Source: Leptodactylus fallax | Lineage: Eukaryota > Chordata > Amphibia > Anura > Leptodactylidae | Assembly (NCBI GenBank): GCA_947044405.1 | Contig: CAMRHE010000324.1 | Coordinates: 868,001-932,000 of the forward strand | Reading direction: 5' to 3' | Length of the DNA stretch: 64,000 nt | Position numbers and translations under genes: made by a program | Notes under the pieces: model-generated | Database searches by the model: none | Told to the model about the DNA's origin: nothing | What the model saw: the letters and a program-made list of their open reading frames with translations, nothing else | Shown: positions 21,496 to 34,228 of the stretch, piece after piece | Layout: each line of letters opens with the position of its first letter | Numbering within the stretch: the first letter of the stretch is position 1

Positions 21496-22645
21496 TTTTT
21501 TTTTCTATTTACATTTTTTTACTATGACAGGAAGAGAGCAAAGTATTACATTTTTATTTTTAACTTTTCATCAAGTACTAGAATATTTCCTATGTGTGCT
21601 CTACTCTAATAATATATGCCCTGCAATACATCACTGTCACTAGCCCATCGAGAAAAGCAACTGTGAATGTGAAATATAATATACATTATCCATGGGCAAG
21701 TGGCATTGATGTAAATGTACAAGTGTGTTTTCAAAATTCAGAGTACTTTATGTGCAATACTAGTTAAACACTACATGCTGAAAACACAATCCCTTTAATG
21801 GGTTGTTATAGTCCTTGTGCAATAAAAAATTGAAAAGAGATGATTATGAGATAAGATGTGATAATTTAGTGCGGATCGGACTGACAAGGATTTATCTGAT
21901 TTAACAATGGATGAAGAAGAACATTTGATTGATTGAACAACTCACAGTAAATGAACATTTAATTAACCCTTATTCAGTGAACAAATTGGCTGCTTGGGAT
22001 CCTATTACATTGTTTCCAATACTGTATAAAGCAGTATACACACAAAAACTGACTGCAACCAATTCACAATGAAACTCATTATAAATACAAAGTGCTGGTA
22101 AAACAAAGCTATAGACTTATATTGTATTTGTCTCCTGACTTAGTAGCTCCTTTGTGCCATTTATGGGGTCAGTTACTAATAGCTCCGCAAGGGAATTGGG
22201 CAGACTCAGCATGATCAATAACATACAGTTGGGACACATGGAGTTCACACAGAGGAATTCATAGCTGAAAATAAGCTCTAGATTCTGGCTGAAATTTGCC
22301 TCCCATTGCTTTCACTGGGCAGCAGTGATGGACGTGTGTTTTTTTTTTTTTTCTTTGCCATGTGATCTTGCCATGATTTCCGTGGTTTAATCACCACAGG
22401 AACAGTGGCACAAGGCTCACGCTCCATTAGCCTCAGTGTATATTAGGCTAAACAGAATACAAACCTGCAGTGGAAAGTTGAAGTTTCTCTTCAGCTTTGT
22501 GCCACGGGTTCCAAAGGGATGGTTAATGGAAAGGAATTTGAGGCAGAAGACTGCCCAGAAAGACACCATTAATAAACATTTCCTGGAAATCTGGAACAGT
22601 CTCTGCCACAGTATCAGTAGTAGTATGCTGTACTCATAATAGACC
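21087..22645. other. Non-coding with (TA)n
   Basis: No gene. (TA)16 microsatellite at 21460-21492; T-runs. No repeat family recognised. Confidence 0.45.
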
Positions 22646-22870
22646 TACACACGTGGACAAAATTGTTGGTACCCCTCGTTTAATGAAAGAAAGACCCACA
22701 ATGGTCACAGAAATAACTTGAATCTAACAAAAGTAATAATATATAAAAAATCTATGAAAATGAACAAATGAAAGTCAGACATTGCTTTTCAACTATGCTT
22801 CAACAGAATTTTTTAAAAAAGAAAACTCATGAAACAGGCCTGGACAGAAATGATGGTACCCTTAACTTAA

Positions 22871-24158
22871 CCCCTTAATGACCGGGCCATTTTTTGTTTT
22901 TGCATTTTCGTTTTTCCCTCCCCACATTCAAAGAGCCATAAATTTTTCATTTTTCAATTCCCAGAGTCACATGATGGCTTATTGTTTGCGAAACAAATTG
23001 TACTTTGTAATATCACTATTCAATATGCTGTGCAATGTACTGGGAAGCTGGAAAAAAATTCAGAATGAGGTGCAATTGGAGAAAAACTGCATTTGCGCCA
23101 AATTGTTATGGATTTAATTTTTACAGCATTCACTGTGTGGTAAAAATGGCATGTTACCTGTATTCTGCGGGTCAGTCCGAACACGGCGATGCCAAATTTA
23201 TATAGTATTTGTAATGTTTTGATACCTTTTAAAAAATGTAAAACTTTGCTAAATAGAAAAAAAAATTTGCGTCGCCATATTGTGTCACCTGTAACTTTTT
23301 CATATTTACATGTATGGAGCTGGGTAAGGCGTCTTTTTATGCGGGACAAGATGACATTTTATTGATACCATTTGGGGAAAGATCTGATGGTTTGATCACC
23401 TTTTATTCAATTTTTTATAGGAGGCAAAGTGTTGAAAAAAACACTATTTGGCCATTTTGATTTTTTTTTTCCCCGATACGCCGTTCACCATATGGGATAA
23501 ATATTTTAATATTTTAATAGTTCGGGCATTTTGGAGCACGGGGATACCTAAAGTGTTTATGCTTACTTTTGTTTATTTACTTTTATATCTGATCTAGGGA
23601 AAGGGGGGTGATTTGAACTTTTGTGTTTTTTTTAATTTTTTCATACTTTTAAAAACTTTTTTTTTTTCTACTTTTACTTGTATGATCAGACTCCCTAGGG
23701 ACCTTGAAACCTAGGGAGTCTGATCGATCATACTATTCACTGCGATAATACTGTATCGCAGTAAATAGCAAAATGCCTTCACTGCTATTAGACGATGCCT
23801 CTGGCATCGCGTAATAGCTGTAATGTAATGACAGGCCTGGGAGCCTTCAATAGGCTCCCGGCTGTCATGGCAACCAAGCGCCGCCCTCCGATGACGTTCT
23901 GGAGGGCGGCGATGGGGGAAAAATGGCGGGGCCCATGGCGGCTGCGCTATTTAGACGCTGTGGTCCCGTTTGACCGCGACATCTAAAGGGTTAACAGCCG
24001 CGATCGGTGCAGGCACCTGTCGCGGCTGTTAGCGGCGGGTCCTGGCTGTATTATACAGCTGGCACCCGCGGTGTATGGAGAGCGCTCAGCTCCTGAGCGC
24101 TCTCCATACATCGTCATGCGACTCAGGACGTACTATTATGCCCTGGGTCGTTAAGGGG
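22871..24158. mobile_element. TTAA-flanked MITE (piggyBac-like), family 2, copy 2
   Basis: 1288 bp, TTAA at 22867-22870 and 24159-24162, ends CCCCTTAATGACC and GGTCGTTAAGGGG. Inverted relative to 14178-15431 and similar throughout, including the palindrome GGAGAGCGCTCAGCTCCTGA. Sits inside Tc1 B, so it inserted later than that Tc1. Confidence 0.9.
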
Positions 24159-24243
24159 TTAATATTTTGTTGCACAACCTTTTGAGGCAATCACTGCAAT
24201 CAAACGATTCTTGTAACTGTCAATGAGACTTCTGCACCTCTTA

Positions 24244-24993
24244 CAGTGGTGAACCTAGCCTCTTTGCTGCCTGAGGCGGACTATAGAAAGACGCCCCCCC
24301 CCCAAAAAAAAAAAAAAAAATTGAGTTTCTATGCTATTAGCTTCACACGCTGTTATCGTCGCACAATATACACAATACACAAAGTTATAAAACAGTTTTT
24401 AAGAATTCTTCTTACTGCATTACTTCAGTATCAGATCAACAACACGGCATTAACAATGACAATAACTTCACACATCATCTGCTTGGTGGATGGACGAGCC
24501 CACGTGGCCCCCATTCTCTATAATAGGAGCGCCGTAGATAGATGAGTACTGGACTTCGGGTATCTTTGACACTCCCATTGAAGTGAATAAGAGCGTGGGA
24601 TCGTCCATACACCAACGGACACACCTATATTCAGCCTTGCTGCGGTCAGGCTGAATTCCCACCCAGTGGGGGGAGAAAACCCAATTCTCAGGCTCAGTGG
24701 GGGACTCAGCAGACAGACCCCCATCAATCAGGTATTTATCCTCTATCATTTAGGTGAATACAGGGCAGTAAAAGAAAAGACCTGAAAAGACCCCAGAGTA
24801 TAATAATAGTAGTATTTAAGGCCCGTGGCCTCATTTACCAATGCCTGCGGCTGCTCACAGCGGCATCCACTTCCCCTTCTGCGTCCCATAGTAGAAGGGG
24901 AAGCGGAGGCAGCCACAAGCAGATGCGGACTAGGTAAATAAATAGGCCGTTACCTGCTGGGGATACTCCAGCAAGTTACGGCCTATTTTTATA

Positions 24994-25035
<42 letters not shown>

Positions 25036-25319
25036 GTTATCTGCTCCTACCTGCAATCCCATGATGGAGCCGCCGCCGCCACTTCCTCTTCTTGTCCGTG
25101 ACATCTGTGTCTCAGCGTAGGAGGCGCGATGATGTCATTGTATCGCCTCCTGCGCTGACATGAAGAGGTCTCGCAAACCAGCCCAGGACAGGCCATTTTT
25201 TTTTTAAAGCGACCTGTCCTGGGCTGGTTTACATTAAATAAATAGTAAAAATGCCTCCCCCCAGACAGTGATGGATAGTGCCGCCTGAGGTGGTCACCTC
25301 ACTTAACGGTGCGCCCCTG
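24244..25319. mobile_element. hAT-like element with 8 bp target duplication
   Basis: 1076 bp. Starts CAGTGGTGAACC, ends GGTGCGCCCCTG; subterminal GCCTGAGGCGGAC / GCCGCCTGAGGTGG inverted. ACCTCTTA (24236-24243) and ACCTCTCA (25320-25327) flank it, 7 of 8 matching. Contains C12A18 (about 24293-24321), (TA)n (24990-25031) and GC-rich inverted words (CAGCCCAGGACAGG/CCTGTCCTGGGCTG). No transposase ORF, so non-autonomous. Confidence 0.85.
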
Positions 25320-25329
25320 ACCTCTCAAC

Positions 25330-25800
<471 letters not shown>

Positions 25801-25917
25801 GGCTTGTCAACATGTAGTTTGGCAAATTACTTTTGTTAGATTCAAGTTATTTCTGTGACCATTGTGGGTTTTTCTTTCATTAAATAAGGGGTACCAACAA
25901 TTTTGTCCAAGTTTGTA

Positions 25918-27685
25918 TGTACTGAACAAGATGACATATGTAACAGTTGTGCCCCAGGAATCCTCTTTACTTGTAGTGGGGTTATAGGGAATCTGCTAGG
26001 TATCAGAAAAATCTTAGCATGTGCGCTAATTGGACAATGTTAGGCAGTCTAGACATATAACTAGTAATGAGTGAACCTTTCGAGATTCATTTAGAAAGCA
26101 TTTGCAAAGTTCACCAGGAATTTTAATCTCAGTTTGAACCGGAGGTGCAGAGTAAGGGTCACTATTATTCTCAGGGCTCTATGTAGGCCCCGGAGCATAA
26201 TAATCAGAGGCCAGGTGAGGTGTTTAAACATTTTTAAAAATCCTGGTCTCTGCTGTGGCATCTTCTGGCTTTCTGGACTTCTTCCCAGGTCATTCACCAT
26301 CTTCTTTAGCCCCCAGGTCATCTCTGATGCCTGTGATTGGGCCTTAGTGCTCACATGTGGGTTTCAACATCATCTTCCCCAGGTCACCATTGAGGCCTCA
26401 TTTTCTATGACCTGGGGCCATAGAAAATGTCTCCAGGTGTATATGGCCTTCCTGGTTCCTCTGGAGGTCGTACATGTGATTGACCCCTGAATGCAGCCCT
26501 CTACTGTATCCTGCATCAATATGCAATGCTCCTGTGAATTGTTTGGCTGAAGCATGTTTGCCATCAATGCAGATGAAGTAGGATCTGGATCACTCATCTG
26601 AAAGCTTTGGATATAACTTTAAATGATAGTCCAAGCTTTCTCTGGTGTGCCTTGTAGCCTTAGATTTGGATCAAACTGGGTAAACAAGCAAGCTGACCTA
26701 TCATGTTGGGGTAATATAGGCAAATGGGTTTTTCTAAAACAAGTTAACTTAAAGATGGTCAAAGAATGAATATAATCACACCAGAATATAGTAAAATAAG
26801 TGTTTAATAAGTGAAAGAGATAATACTTAGCTGTGCTTACAAATAATATGATAACTCACTGGATGGGGAGCCCCATTATATATCATGCACTGATATATAC
26901 CCATCGTTCAATGACTTCCAGAGTTGCATGGCACGCACCTATTCATGGTCCATATTGAAACTAACTAAAACAATAGGTATATAGTTTTTATAGTACCTTT
27001 GGGGAGACTGATGGCGTGAGTGGTCAGCTTATAACATGACCATTTATGGTACAGGAATTTGAAGAAGTGCTTATCTACTTATCAATATAGACTGACCAGT
27101 ATAGTATACAGACAAAACTACAGAGTGAACCTCCTACAGATGTACAAAAAATACATATAGATTGATCAGTAATACATTAACCCTGTCATATCACATCAAT
27201 AAGACACTATGATTTTGTGGAAAAACATGTCCTATTACAGGTATAGTGAAGGTTGGGTGAGTATGGGAAGTTTGAAGAGGCGTGGGATTTAAGACTACAT
27301 AATTGGTCCTTTTACTGTTTGGATCCCTTTTAAGACACTTCAGGTTACACTATTCTGACTCCATGACTTTCTTGGGTTATTTTCCATGTCGTAATCTCTT
27401 GCTGAAACAATTCTGCTAAATTCCTTGCGTGTGTATCCTGGTCCTGACTGATCCCCTGCACCCGAGCACCCTGTGAATAAACAACCCTCTTCAAAGAAAC
27501 CCAGTTTTTAGGGGGGGGTTTCATTAAATTACTGCCTTTACTCTCTTTTAGGCATAGCTATTGCCTCAGCATCTCCCTGTTTTCAGGTCATGGGTTCAAT
27601 GCACCATGCAGGCCACTCCAGATACTCCTGGGGTATTTCCAACCTAGTCTGCAGTAGCCTGTGGTTTGCTGTGGGCTTGGTTAGG
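25918..27685. other. Non-coding with repeat fragment 26070-26520
   Basis: No gene. 26070-26520 begins GAGTGAACCTTTCGAGATTC and contains GCCCCGGAGCATAATAATCAG; layout resembles 44090-44480 (GAGTATAATAAGCAG), so probably the same old family. The ORF at 26134-26490 is within this repeat. The rest is unassigned. Confidence 0.4.
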
Positions 27686-27689
27686 TTAA

Positions 27690-27925
27690 CCATTTCCATA
27701 CCGCCCATAGACTATATACGTTCGGAAGGTGGTTGTCTATTTCTGCAAGGACGTACCAGTACGTCCAAGCATAAATCAGCAGCTGCACAAAATCGTGCAG
27801 CTGCTGAAACAGAAAGCCGTCTGTAACTTCAGCCAGAGCTCACAGAGAGAATACAGGGAATGTTTATTACTTTCCCTGCCTTCCCGATCGCTGTGTATAC
27901 AGCGCTCAATGAAGAAAACGGTTGG
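27690..27925. mobile_element. TTAA-type element, one end, family 3
   Basis: TTAA at 27686-27689 then CCATTTCCATACCGCCCATA. GGAAGGTGGTTGTCTATTTC, ACGTACCAGTACGTCCAAGC and CAGCAGCTGCA also occur, in the same order, at 44610-44675 inside the complete element 44574-45287. Right end not found. Confidence 0.55.
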
Positions 27926-27968
27926 TTGACATAAGAGGTATTGACGAAGACGACCCCGCCCCCTCCTG

Positions 27969-28248
27969 TCATGATTTAACATTCTCCATGAACCTAGCAA
28001 CATATTCTTCCCATCTCAACAGGCAATCACGCATTGTCTGTGTGAGATTCATCAACCCATTTATTTGTCTCCAGCCAGATCTCTGCCACCTTAACTGCCC
28101 AATGGTGTTTTCTATGCTTTGGCAAGGTGTTAAAGCAGCAGAGGGATCTGGATGGGGAACTTCTGTGTCCTGAGCAGGCATATGAGCAGATGATGGTCCA
28201 GCAGGATAGTCTTCCACTTGGATATTGTCCCTGGTGCTCAAGGTTGTT
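27969..28248 (-). CDS. Candidate last exon of unknown spliced gene
   Basis: On the minus strand a strong acceptor (T-rich tract then AAACAG) at 28249-28250 precedes an open frame of 92 codons ending TGA at 27969-27971. The frame joins in phase with the upstream exon-like piece at 29168-29226. The protein is Pro/Ser/Thr-rich at first, then helical and Arg/Trp-rich (LRWQRSGWRQINGLMNLTQ). That layout is like the tail of Myb/SANT-type proteins of Harbinger transposons, but I cannot assign it. No polyadenylation signal seen downstream. A chance ORF is possible. Confidence 0.3.
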
Positions 28249-29167
28249 CTGTTTAAAAAACAAAACAAAAAAAAAACACTAAAAATAATTACGAAATAAA
28301 AATACCAAATATGTATTACATCACATTAATGCAGTATTCATATACTCATGTGCCATATTGATTACAAACAAGAACACCCATCACTCCGCCCATAAAATCA
28401 TTAAAGCAGAACTTAGGATCAAAAAGCCAGTTTTAACAAATCAAGCTTGGCTGCATATCGGTATGGCTATTGCCTACTTGTCCCACCCCCCACCCCCCAC
28501 ACACACTCTGTTCTTTTGCATATTCCTTGTGAAGATATCTTTGATGAGCCTCCACATCATCCAGACATACTTCCTTATACCACAAAAATTTTGAAGAAAA
28601 ATTTTACAATATGTTAAAATATAAAACATACCTATAAAGGAAAATATATTTTTATATTTTTATATTTACATGAGAATGTAAAAATATACAATATACAACA
28701 GGTCACTTTTTCCAATTCTGATAATGAATAATAAAAAAAAATGAAAGACAACCAAAATACTTTGCATAACATGGGGATTCCACAAGACTATCATATTGTA
28801 ATGACTATTGTGCATCATCATAGTTGCTCCCTCAAAGTCATTTCGCCTATATTCATTGCATCGAACTCTCTTGTCACTGTAGGTTTTACCATCATTTACG
28901 CTACAAAGGCTGAGGCAACACAATTTGGAATGTGATGCCTTTTTTGGACACAAACCCAAGACTGAATAGAAAAGCATTGGGAAATATATAGTAAGCACTA
29001 AATACCTTCCCCTACCAGCTATTTATAAAGAAAAAAAAACCCTGAAGTTTAACAAAGATTTTTTGGTTTTCTAAGTACACTACTCAATTATGTACACACA
29101 CACTTTAACCTAAAATAACATGTCATTATTTTTGAAATAATAAAAAATATAAACTATCAAAGTTTAC

Positions 29168-29226
29168 CTTGGGGCACTTCTGTGACCAGCTCCTTTGGAG
29201 GAAGTGCTGCTCTGGGTTGTTGCCTC
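29168..29226 (-). CDS. Candidate internal exon of the same gene
   Basis: 59 bp on the minus strand between an acceptor (T-rich tract, TTGTAG) and donor (CCAAG|GTAAAC). Open in the phase that continues into 28248 (19 codons plus two bases), reading EATTQSSTSSKGAGHRSAP. No further upstream exon could be placed in phase. Confidence 0.25.
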
Positions 29227-29859
29227 CTACAATTTAAAAAAAAAGTTCATGTAAATTGTATTTATAGAAAGAGAGAGAGAAATTTAATTTATATATTTGG
29301 CATTAGCAATATTATTTGTAATTAACTTTTCTAATCACCTTGAAACATCAAAAATATGCTAAATAAACTCAGAGCAAAACAGAAAAAAAATGAAGAACTT
29401 ACAACTATTGCAACTCTCTTTCATTACACAGGAAGGGGCATTGCCTCATTGAATGACAGTTTAAAATTTTGAAAAATATAAATTTAAAATTTGAAAAGAG
29501 AGTGTCGTGGACAATACATAAAAATTCAACTTACATTTTTGCAAAAGCAGGAAGTTTCAACAAAATATTTCAATGCAATTTGTGTAGAAAAAAAGAAACC
29601 TTAGGACAGGATATATCAAATAGGCCTCATGTTTTTGAATAGAGCAGATGTGGTGCAAATACAAGTTTGTAGCAAGGCTACAGTAAATCGCCTTGTACTT
29701 AGACAAGATATCTCAGCACTATACATACCTTTTGATTTCTGAAAGTATATAGATAAAATATTTGTAGATCCTGAGCAGTATTTATTTTTGAGAAACACTT
29801 CCATCAAGCAAAAAGCATGTAATGGGATGCTTAAAGTAGTATTCAAATGATGCGTCAAA

Positions 29860-30190
29860 TGTGTTCTGAACTAGAAATCCAAGAAAGCACATGGTGATAA
29901 ACTATGCGGCCTTGCTCACATTTATTTTTTTGCAACAATTTTGCATCTAGCAAAATGAGAATTTGCTTTTGAACCAATTCTGCATGTAGCAAAAAGCAAT
30001 TGGGATGCTTTTTTCGCAAGCTGTATTCTGAACTAGAAATCCAAGCAAGCACAAGATATTAAACTTTGTGTCCTTGCTCACATTTATTTTTGCACCAATT
30101 CTGTATCTAGAAAAAAGCATGAGAATAGGATGCTTTTGTGCAAGATGTGTTCTGAATTAGAAATCAAAGCAAGCATATGGTACTACATTA
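29860..30190. repeat. Degenerate tandem repeat, about 125-160 bp units
   Basis: TTCTGAACTAGAAATCCAAG recurs at about 29864, 30026 and (with changes) 30150; GCTCACATTTATTTTTGCA and ATGCTTTTT follow each time. The first unit has an internal ~35 bp doubling (AATTTTGCATCTAGCAAAAT / AATTCTGCATGTAGCAAAAA). Confidence 0.7.
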
Positions 30191-31440
30191 CCTCTTGCAA
30201 CTGTTCTGAATGGAAATGTACCCAGGGCTAACTTCAGGATCACTTGCCTACTACTCCACAGTGTCCTTCCTCCTTGATGGCTCTTGGAAGTTGAGAATGA
30301 TGCTCCAAGACCTGGCCATATGACTGTCTGTTGCTGTCCCAATGTCCTGAGTTGTATTCTGTTCTCTGAGCATGCTCAGAAAAGAGTCCGTTACCATCTG
30401 TCATGTCGGTTAGCTATAGTCATAAATGTTAAAAAAAATAATATACTTAATATCCAGGATAAGTCTGTTATTTTCAATGGAGCCAAAAGTCCTGCACCCC
30501 ACTTTATCTCCACCAAAATAAAGCAACTGTGATGGATTTGATGAAAATGGACAATAACGGACGACATTAAAAATCCATTGAAATCAATGGATTTTTAACA
30601 GATTTTTGATGGATCTGTTAGTGTCCATTATTAGTATCTGTAAGAAAATGTTATCAACGAACACTAACAGTAGTGTGAACACCCTCTTTTTGTGTTCAGT
30701 ACTCTGCTATGAAAATTTTGATATAAATCAAATAAACAGCAGTATAAGTAGCATAGATGAGTTTGTCATGAAACAAATTAATACGTTCAGTACCTCTACA
30801 TCTGTAGTTCGTTTACAAACATTTCTGAGAATATAAAATATATTCTGCTCTGAACAATGTTTTATGTAAAGGGTAAATTAGTTCTGCCATGCACTTATCC
30901 AATATTGCATTGCATTTTCACATTTTCGAAATCCACAACTGGGTGAGCTTATCCATTCTAAGCTCTAACCAACTGTTCACTGTACTGTGCATTCCTTCTT
31001 ACACATCATAATGGAAATGTGCAGAAGTGGCTCGATAGCTCAAAAAAGTAATTTTTTACCCAGTAGGGAATGAAATATCCACAGCACTGTTATATGAAAT
31101 AGAAATCAGGGATGTTCATACGTGAAAAAATGAATTATTTATGTGCTGTTAAAATGATTAAAGCTTCTTATTTGTCTCATATCTAATAAAAAGGAAATGT
31201 CATTGGCATTTAAAAATGACAAATGACAATGTAAGTATACAATAGAGCATCTTGTTAATCACTGGCTATAATTAGGCTCCTAATGAGTTAGACCCTTAAA
31301 GTCCTCACTTTACTTCCCGATTTAAGTTGAGTTATAGGCTATGGAGCTCAGTGGTGGAATCATTGTTTCATGGGAGGATATTTGAAAACAAATAAATTTG
31401 GCTGTGAAAAGCCTTGTTAACAATTCAGAAAGTCCACCCT

Positions 31441-31444
<4 letters not shown>
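30191..31444. other. Non-coding, partly TE-free
   Basis: No gene. 30540-30640 has a short palindrome (AAAAATCCATTGAAATCAAT) of MITE style. 31150-31330 is AT-rich with TAATTAG-type words and no recognised repeat. Confidence 0.35.

Positions 31445-31494
<50 letters not shown>
31445..31494. repeat. (TG)n microsatellite
   Basis: Pure TG dinucleotide run of about 50 bp. Confidence 0.95.
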
Positions 31495-31498
<4 letters not shown>

Positions 31499-31559
31499 CC
31501 CAGGACTAGATTATGCTCTCTACAAAGAACTTTTTATTATACTATTAGGCATTAAAAAA

Positions 31560-31800
31560 ATGCCATTTTGTGCAATTTATATCATAACATTATTCAAGTA
31601 GCTAGCAGATCTAGTTGTATATTGTGGCTATACATAACATTTTATTGTTCCTGTTGTGTAATTGGTAACCCATCTAAGAGGCTTAATGACAGGAAATGTC
31701 AAAGCACTGACAGCAGTGCTAACTGACAAAAGACAAACTGAAAATATTCTGCTATGCAATTAAATTTTATGCTGAATCTTGAAGTCAATAAAGGAAGAAG
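31560..31800. other. TE-free AT-rich island, possible conserved non-coding DNA
   Basis: No repeat family seen. Contains GTGTAATTGGTAACC, GGCTTAATGACAGG and TGTCAAAGCACTGACAGC, i.e. homeodomain- and TALE-type binding words (TGACAG/CTGTCA). Conservation cannot be tested here. Confidence 0.2.
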
Positions 31801-31879
31801 AGCCCATAATCAATAGTGGTTTCCTATGGATTTGAAATGATTTGTGTTTTATTAACCCCATTCTCATATCCAATTTGTC

Positions 31880-32152
31880 CAATTTGTCAGGAAGAGGACC
31901 CGTGATGTCACAGGTAACATTTCAGGCCCTTTGCTGATTTGCGTCAGTGGTCACATGACCACTGAGGGCAATCAGCAGCTTCAGCTGAATGCCGGAAGAT
32001 ACCCGGGAGACGCCGCGGGAGCAGAAGAATCAGGATTTGCGGGAGGAAACCGGAGCAACAGGGACAGGCGAGTATGCATTTTTTTTTTTTGTTTCACTGC
32101 CTCCAGCAAATTTAAACGTTAAAATGGTTGTCCATTTTTGCCTTGACAACCC
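31880..32152. repeat. Repeat fragment ending TTGACAACCCCTTTAA
   Basis: GC-rich block (GGTCACATGACCACTG, GGGAGACGCCGCGGG) ending GACAACCCCTTTAA. The reverse of that end, AAAGGGGTTGTCCAG, starts a fragment at 59636. Probably a TTAA-type element missing its left end. Confidence 0.4.
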
Positions 32153-32509
32153 CTTTAATTATGAAGAATCCAGAATCTGCACCAGATAAACCCTCTGCAA
32201 TTGGATTTTGCAGATACCTCTGACATATCATTCCTCCCACAGGGCCCTGATTTTTTGGCTTTGAGTGGAACATTGACATCAAATATGAGGGAGGCAGCCA
32301 GACCTGCAGCATTTTATCCTGCGGTATATAGAGTCTTACAGACAATACACGTTCTGCTAGGAGTTAGGGGAAAAGTAAAATAAGTTCTGCTTGATGGAAA
32401 AAAAGGAAGCTTGCTCTAGCACCACCTTTTGGAAGTAAGAAAACCAGGCACTGATCCAAACAAACCTACTAACATTGTCTGGGATTAAAGGTAAACCAGA
32501 ATATCCCCT

Positions 32510-32609
32510 CCAAACAGCAGGTAACGGCCTATTAAAAAAATAACATCAGGGGCCCGCGGGGCCCCCTAATGTCTCGGGCCCTGTGGCAGCCGCTACCGCC
32601 CCTGTCAAT
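32510..32609. repeat. hAT-like end fragment
   Basis: GTAACGGCCTATT, GGGGCCCGCGGGGCCCC and the end CTACCGCCCCTG resemble the hAT at 24244-25319 (GGCCGTTACCTG; GCGCCCCTG end). Only the end is preserved. Confidence 0.4.
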
Positions 32610-33708
32610 TAGAACCAAATGAAAAATGAATGTCAATGACATTAGAACCAAAATGGTGAAACAGGCTGAGGCTCAAAATCCATTTTGGGTTTGGTCGTGT
32701 TCCAGATGAGAACAAAACAACAAATTGGGTGACAGGCTAGGTCCAGGAAAGGTTTGGACCTCTAAAAATGTCAAGGATATTTAGGGTCCTTTCTTATCAA
32801 TAAAACTAGTCTTGTGTAATTATCTTTTTTTAGTTTTAGGTCAGAGGTTCTTTTCTAATTAGCATGGTATCAGACTCAGAAGCCATCTTTTAAAAAACAA
32901 CTTTCACATTCACTAAAAGCACCACAACCCAGGTACCTTATATACCCATAGAAATCTCTGCAAATTGACCTAGGATTGCATCATGTTTTTCAAGTACTCT
33001 TAAAGATCTGCAATGAGTAGGAGTTAATTGTCATGGAAATGTCAATAGACTATTATTCTCTCTGGGAATTGTTACAGTATAGCTCCGCACCACAGACCAG
33101 TTAGCGAAAGGGCAGATGCAAACATATCTATATGTTTATTGTTGCTATTCTTCTTTATCTAGGCTTCAACAGTACAAGACATTGCTTTTGAAGGATGTGT
33201 TCATTCTTCGTATGAGAATTATGTTCAGAATACACAAAAAAATATTACTAGGGCACTATTTACGTAACATATGCCAAAAGAGTATCTCTTTAACCATACA
33301 GGGCAAGCATGCTTCAACATTCCTTTACTTATTTTTTCCACTGCGTAGAATAGCGTAGTTAACTTTATTGTACCATAAAGTATACTACATGACAATAGTA
33401 GTTTTGACAGAGAGCATTGGTGTATTGTCCAAGATGGACAATAGCTCTACCTGAAAAGTCAAAAATGACAGCTCAGACCATCCAAATGCCTTCAATCAGT
33501 AGCTGGTAAATTGGGATATATACAATACAAACCATGTTGCATCCATTGAAGAACTAGAGAATGAGAACGTATGAGTGAGATACCCTACAGGGAAACAGTG
33601 TGAGATAGTGTCTGTTTTTTTTTTTTTGGGGGGGGGGGCATCTTTCTATAGTTCCTTCAGGCAGCAGAAACGCTAGGTTCACTCCTGGGTGGCGTGGACA
33701 TACAGACA
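32610..33708. other. Non-coding, unassigned
   Basis: No gene or clear repeat boundary. T13G10 run at 33617-33640. Confidence 0.35.
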
Positions 33709-33710
33709 TA

Positions 33711-34228
33711 CAGTTGAAACCAGAAGTTTACATACACTATATAAAAAGACACATATGCATGTTTTACTCACTGACATGAAATCAGAATAAACCTTTCCCA
33801 TTTTAGGTCAATTAGGATTACCAAAATTATTTATATTTGCCAAATGCCATAATAATGAGAATTTTTATTACTTTCTGCAAGTCAAAAGTTTACATACATT
33901 TCATTAGTATTTGGTACCATTGCCCTTAAACTGTATGACTTTGGGTTAAAACGTTTTGGATATCCTTCCACAAGCTTCTCACAATAGTTGGTAGGAATTT
34001 GGGCCCATTCCTCCTGACAGAACTGGTGTAACTGAGCCATGTTTGTAGGCCGCCTTGATCGTACCTGCCTTTTCAGTTTTGCCCATAAATTTTCAATAGG
34101 ATTGAGATCAGGGCTTTGTGATGGCCACTCCAAAACATTGACTTTGTTATCCTTAAGCCACTCTGTAACCAGTTTGGCAGTATGCTTTGGGTCATTGTCC
34201 ATTTGGAAGACCCATTTGCGCCCAAGCG
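33711..34228 (-). mobile_element. Tc1-type transposon C, right end lost
   Basis: TA at 33709-33710 then CAGTTGAAACCAGAAGTTTA, an end very like that of the Sleeping Beauty group. TACATACA direct-repeat motifs occur at the end and again near 33890, as in IR/DR ends. Tc1 homology stops at about 34228 and unrelated sequence follows; the other end is not present. Confidence 0.8.

Noticed and set aside
27530..27600. tRNA-like B-box (GGTCATGGGTTCAATGC)
   Set aside because: No matching A box or cloverleaf could be drawn.
30157..30342. Possible further upstream exon of the minus-strand gene (ends GCAAGAG|GTAATG)
   Set aside because: Its open frame ends in phase 1 but the 29226 exon needs phase 0; the phase-0 frame has a stop.
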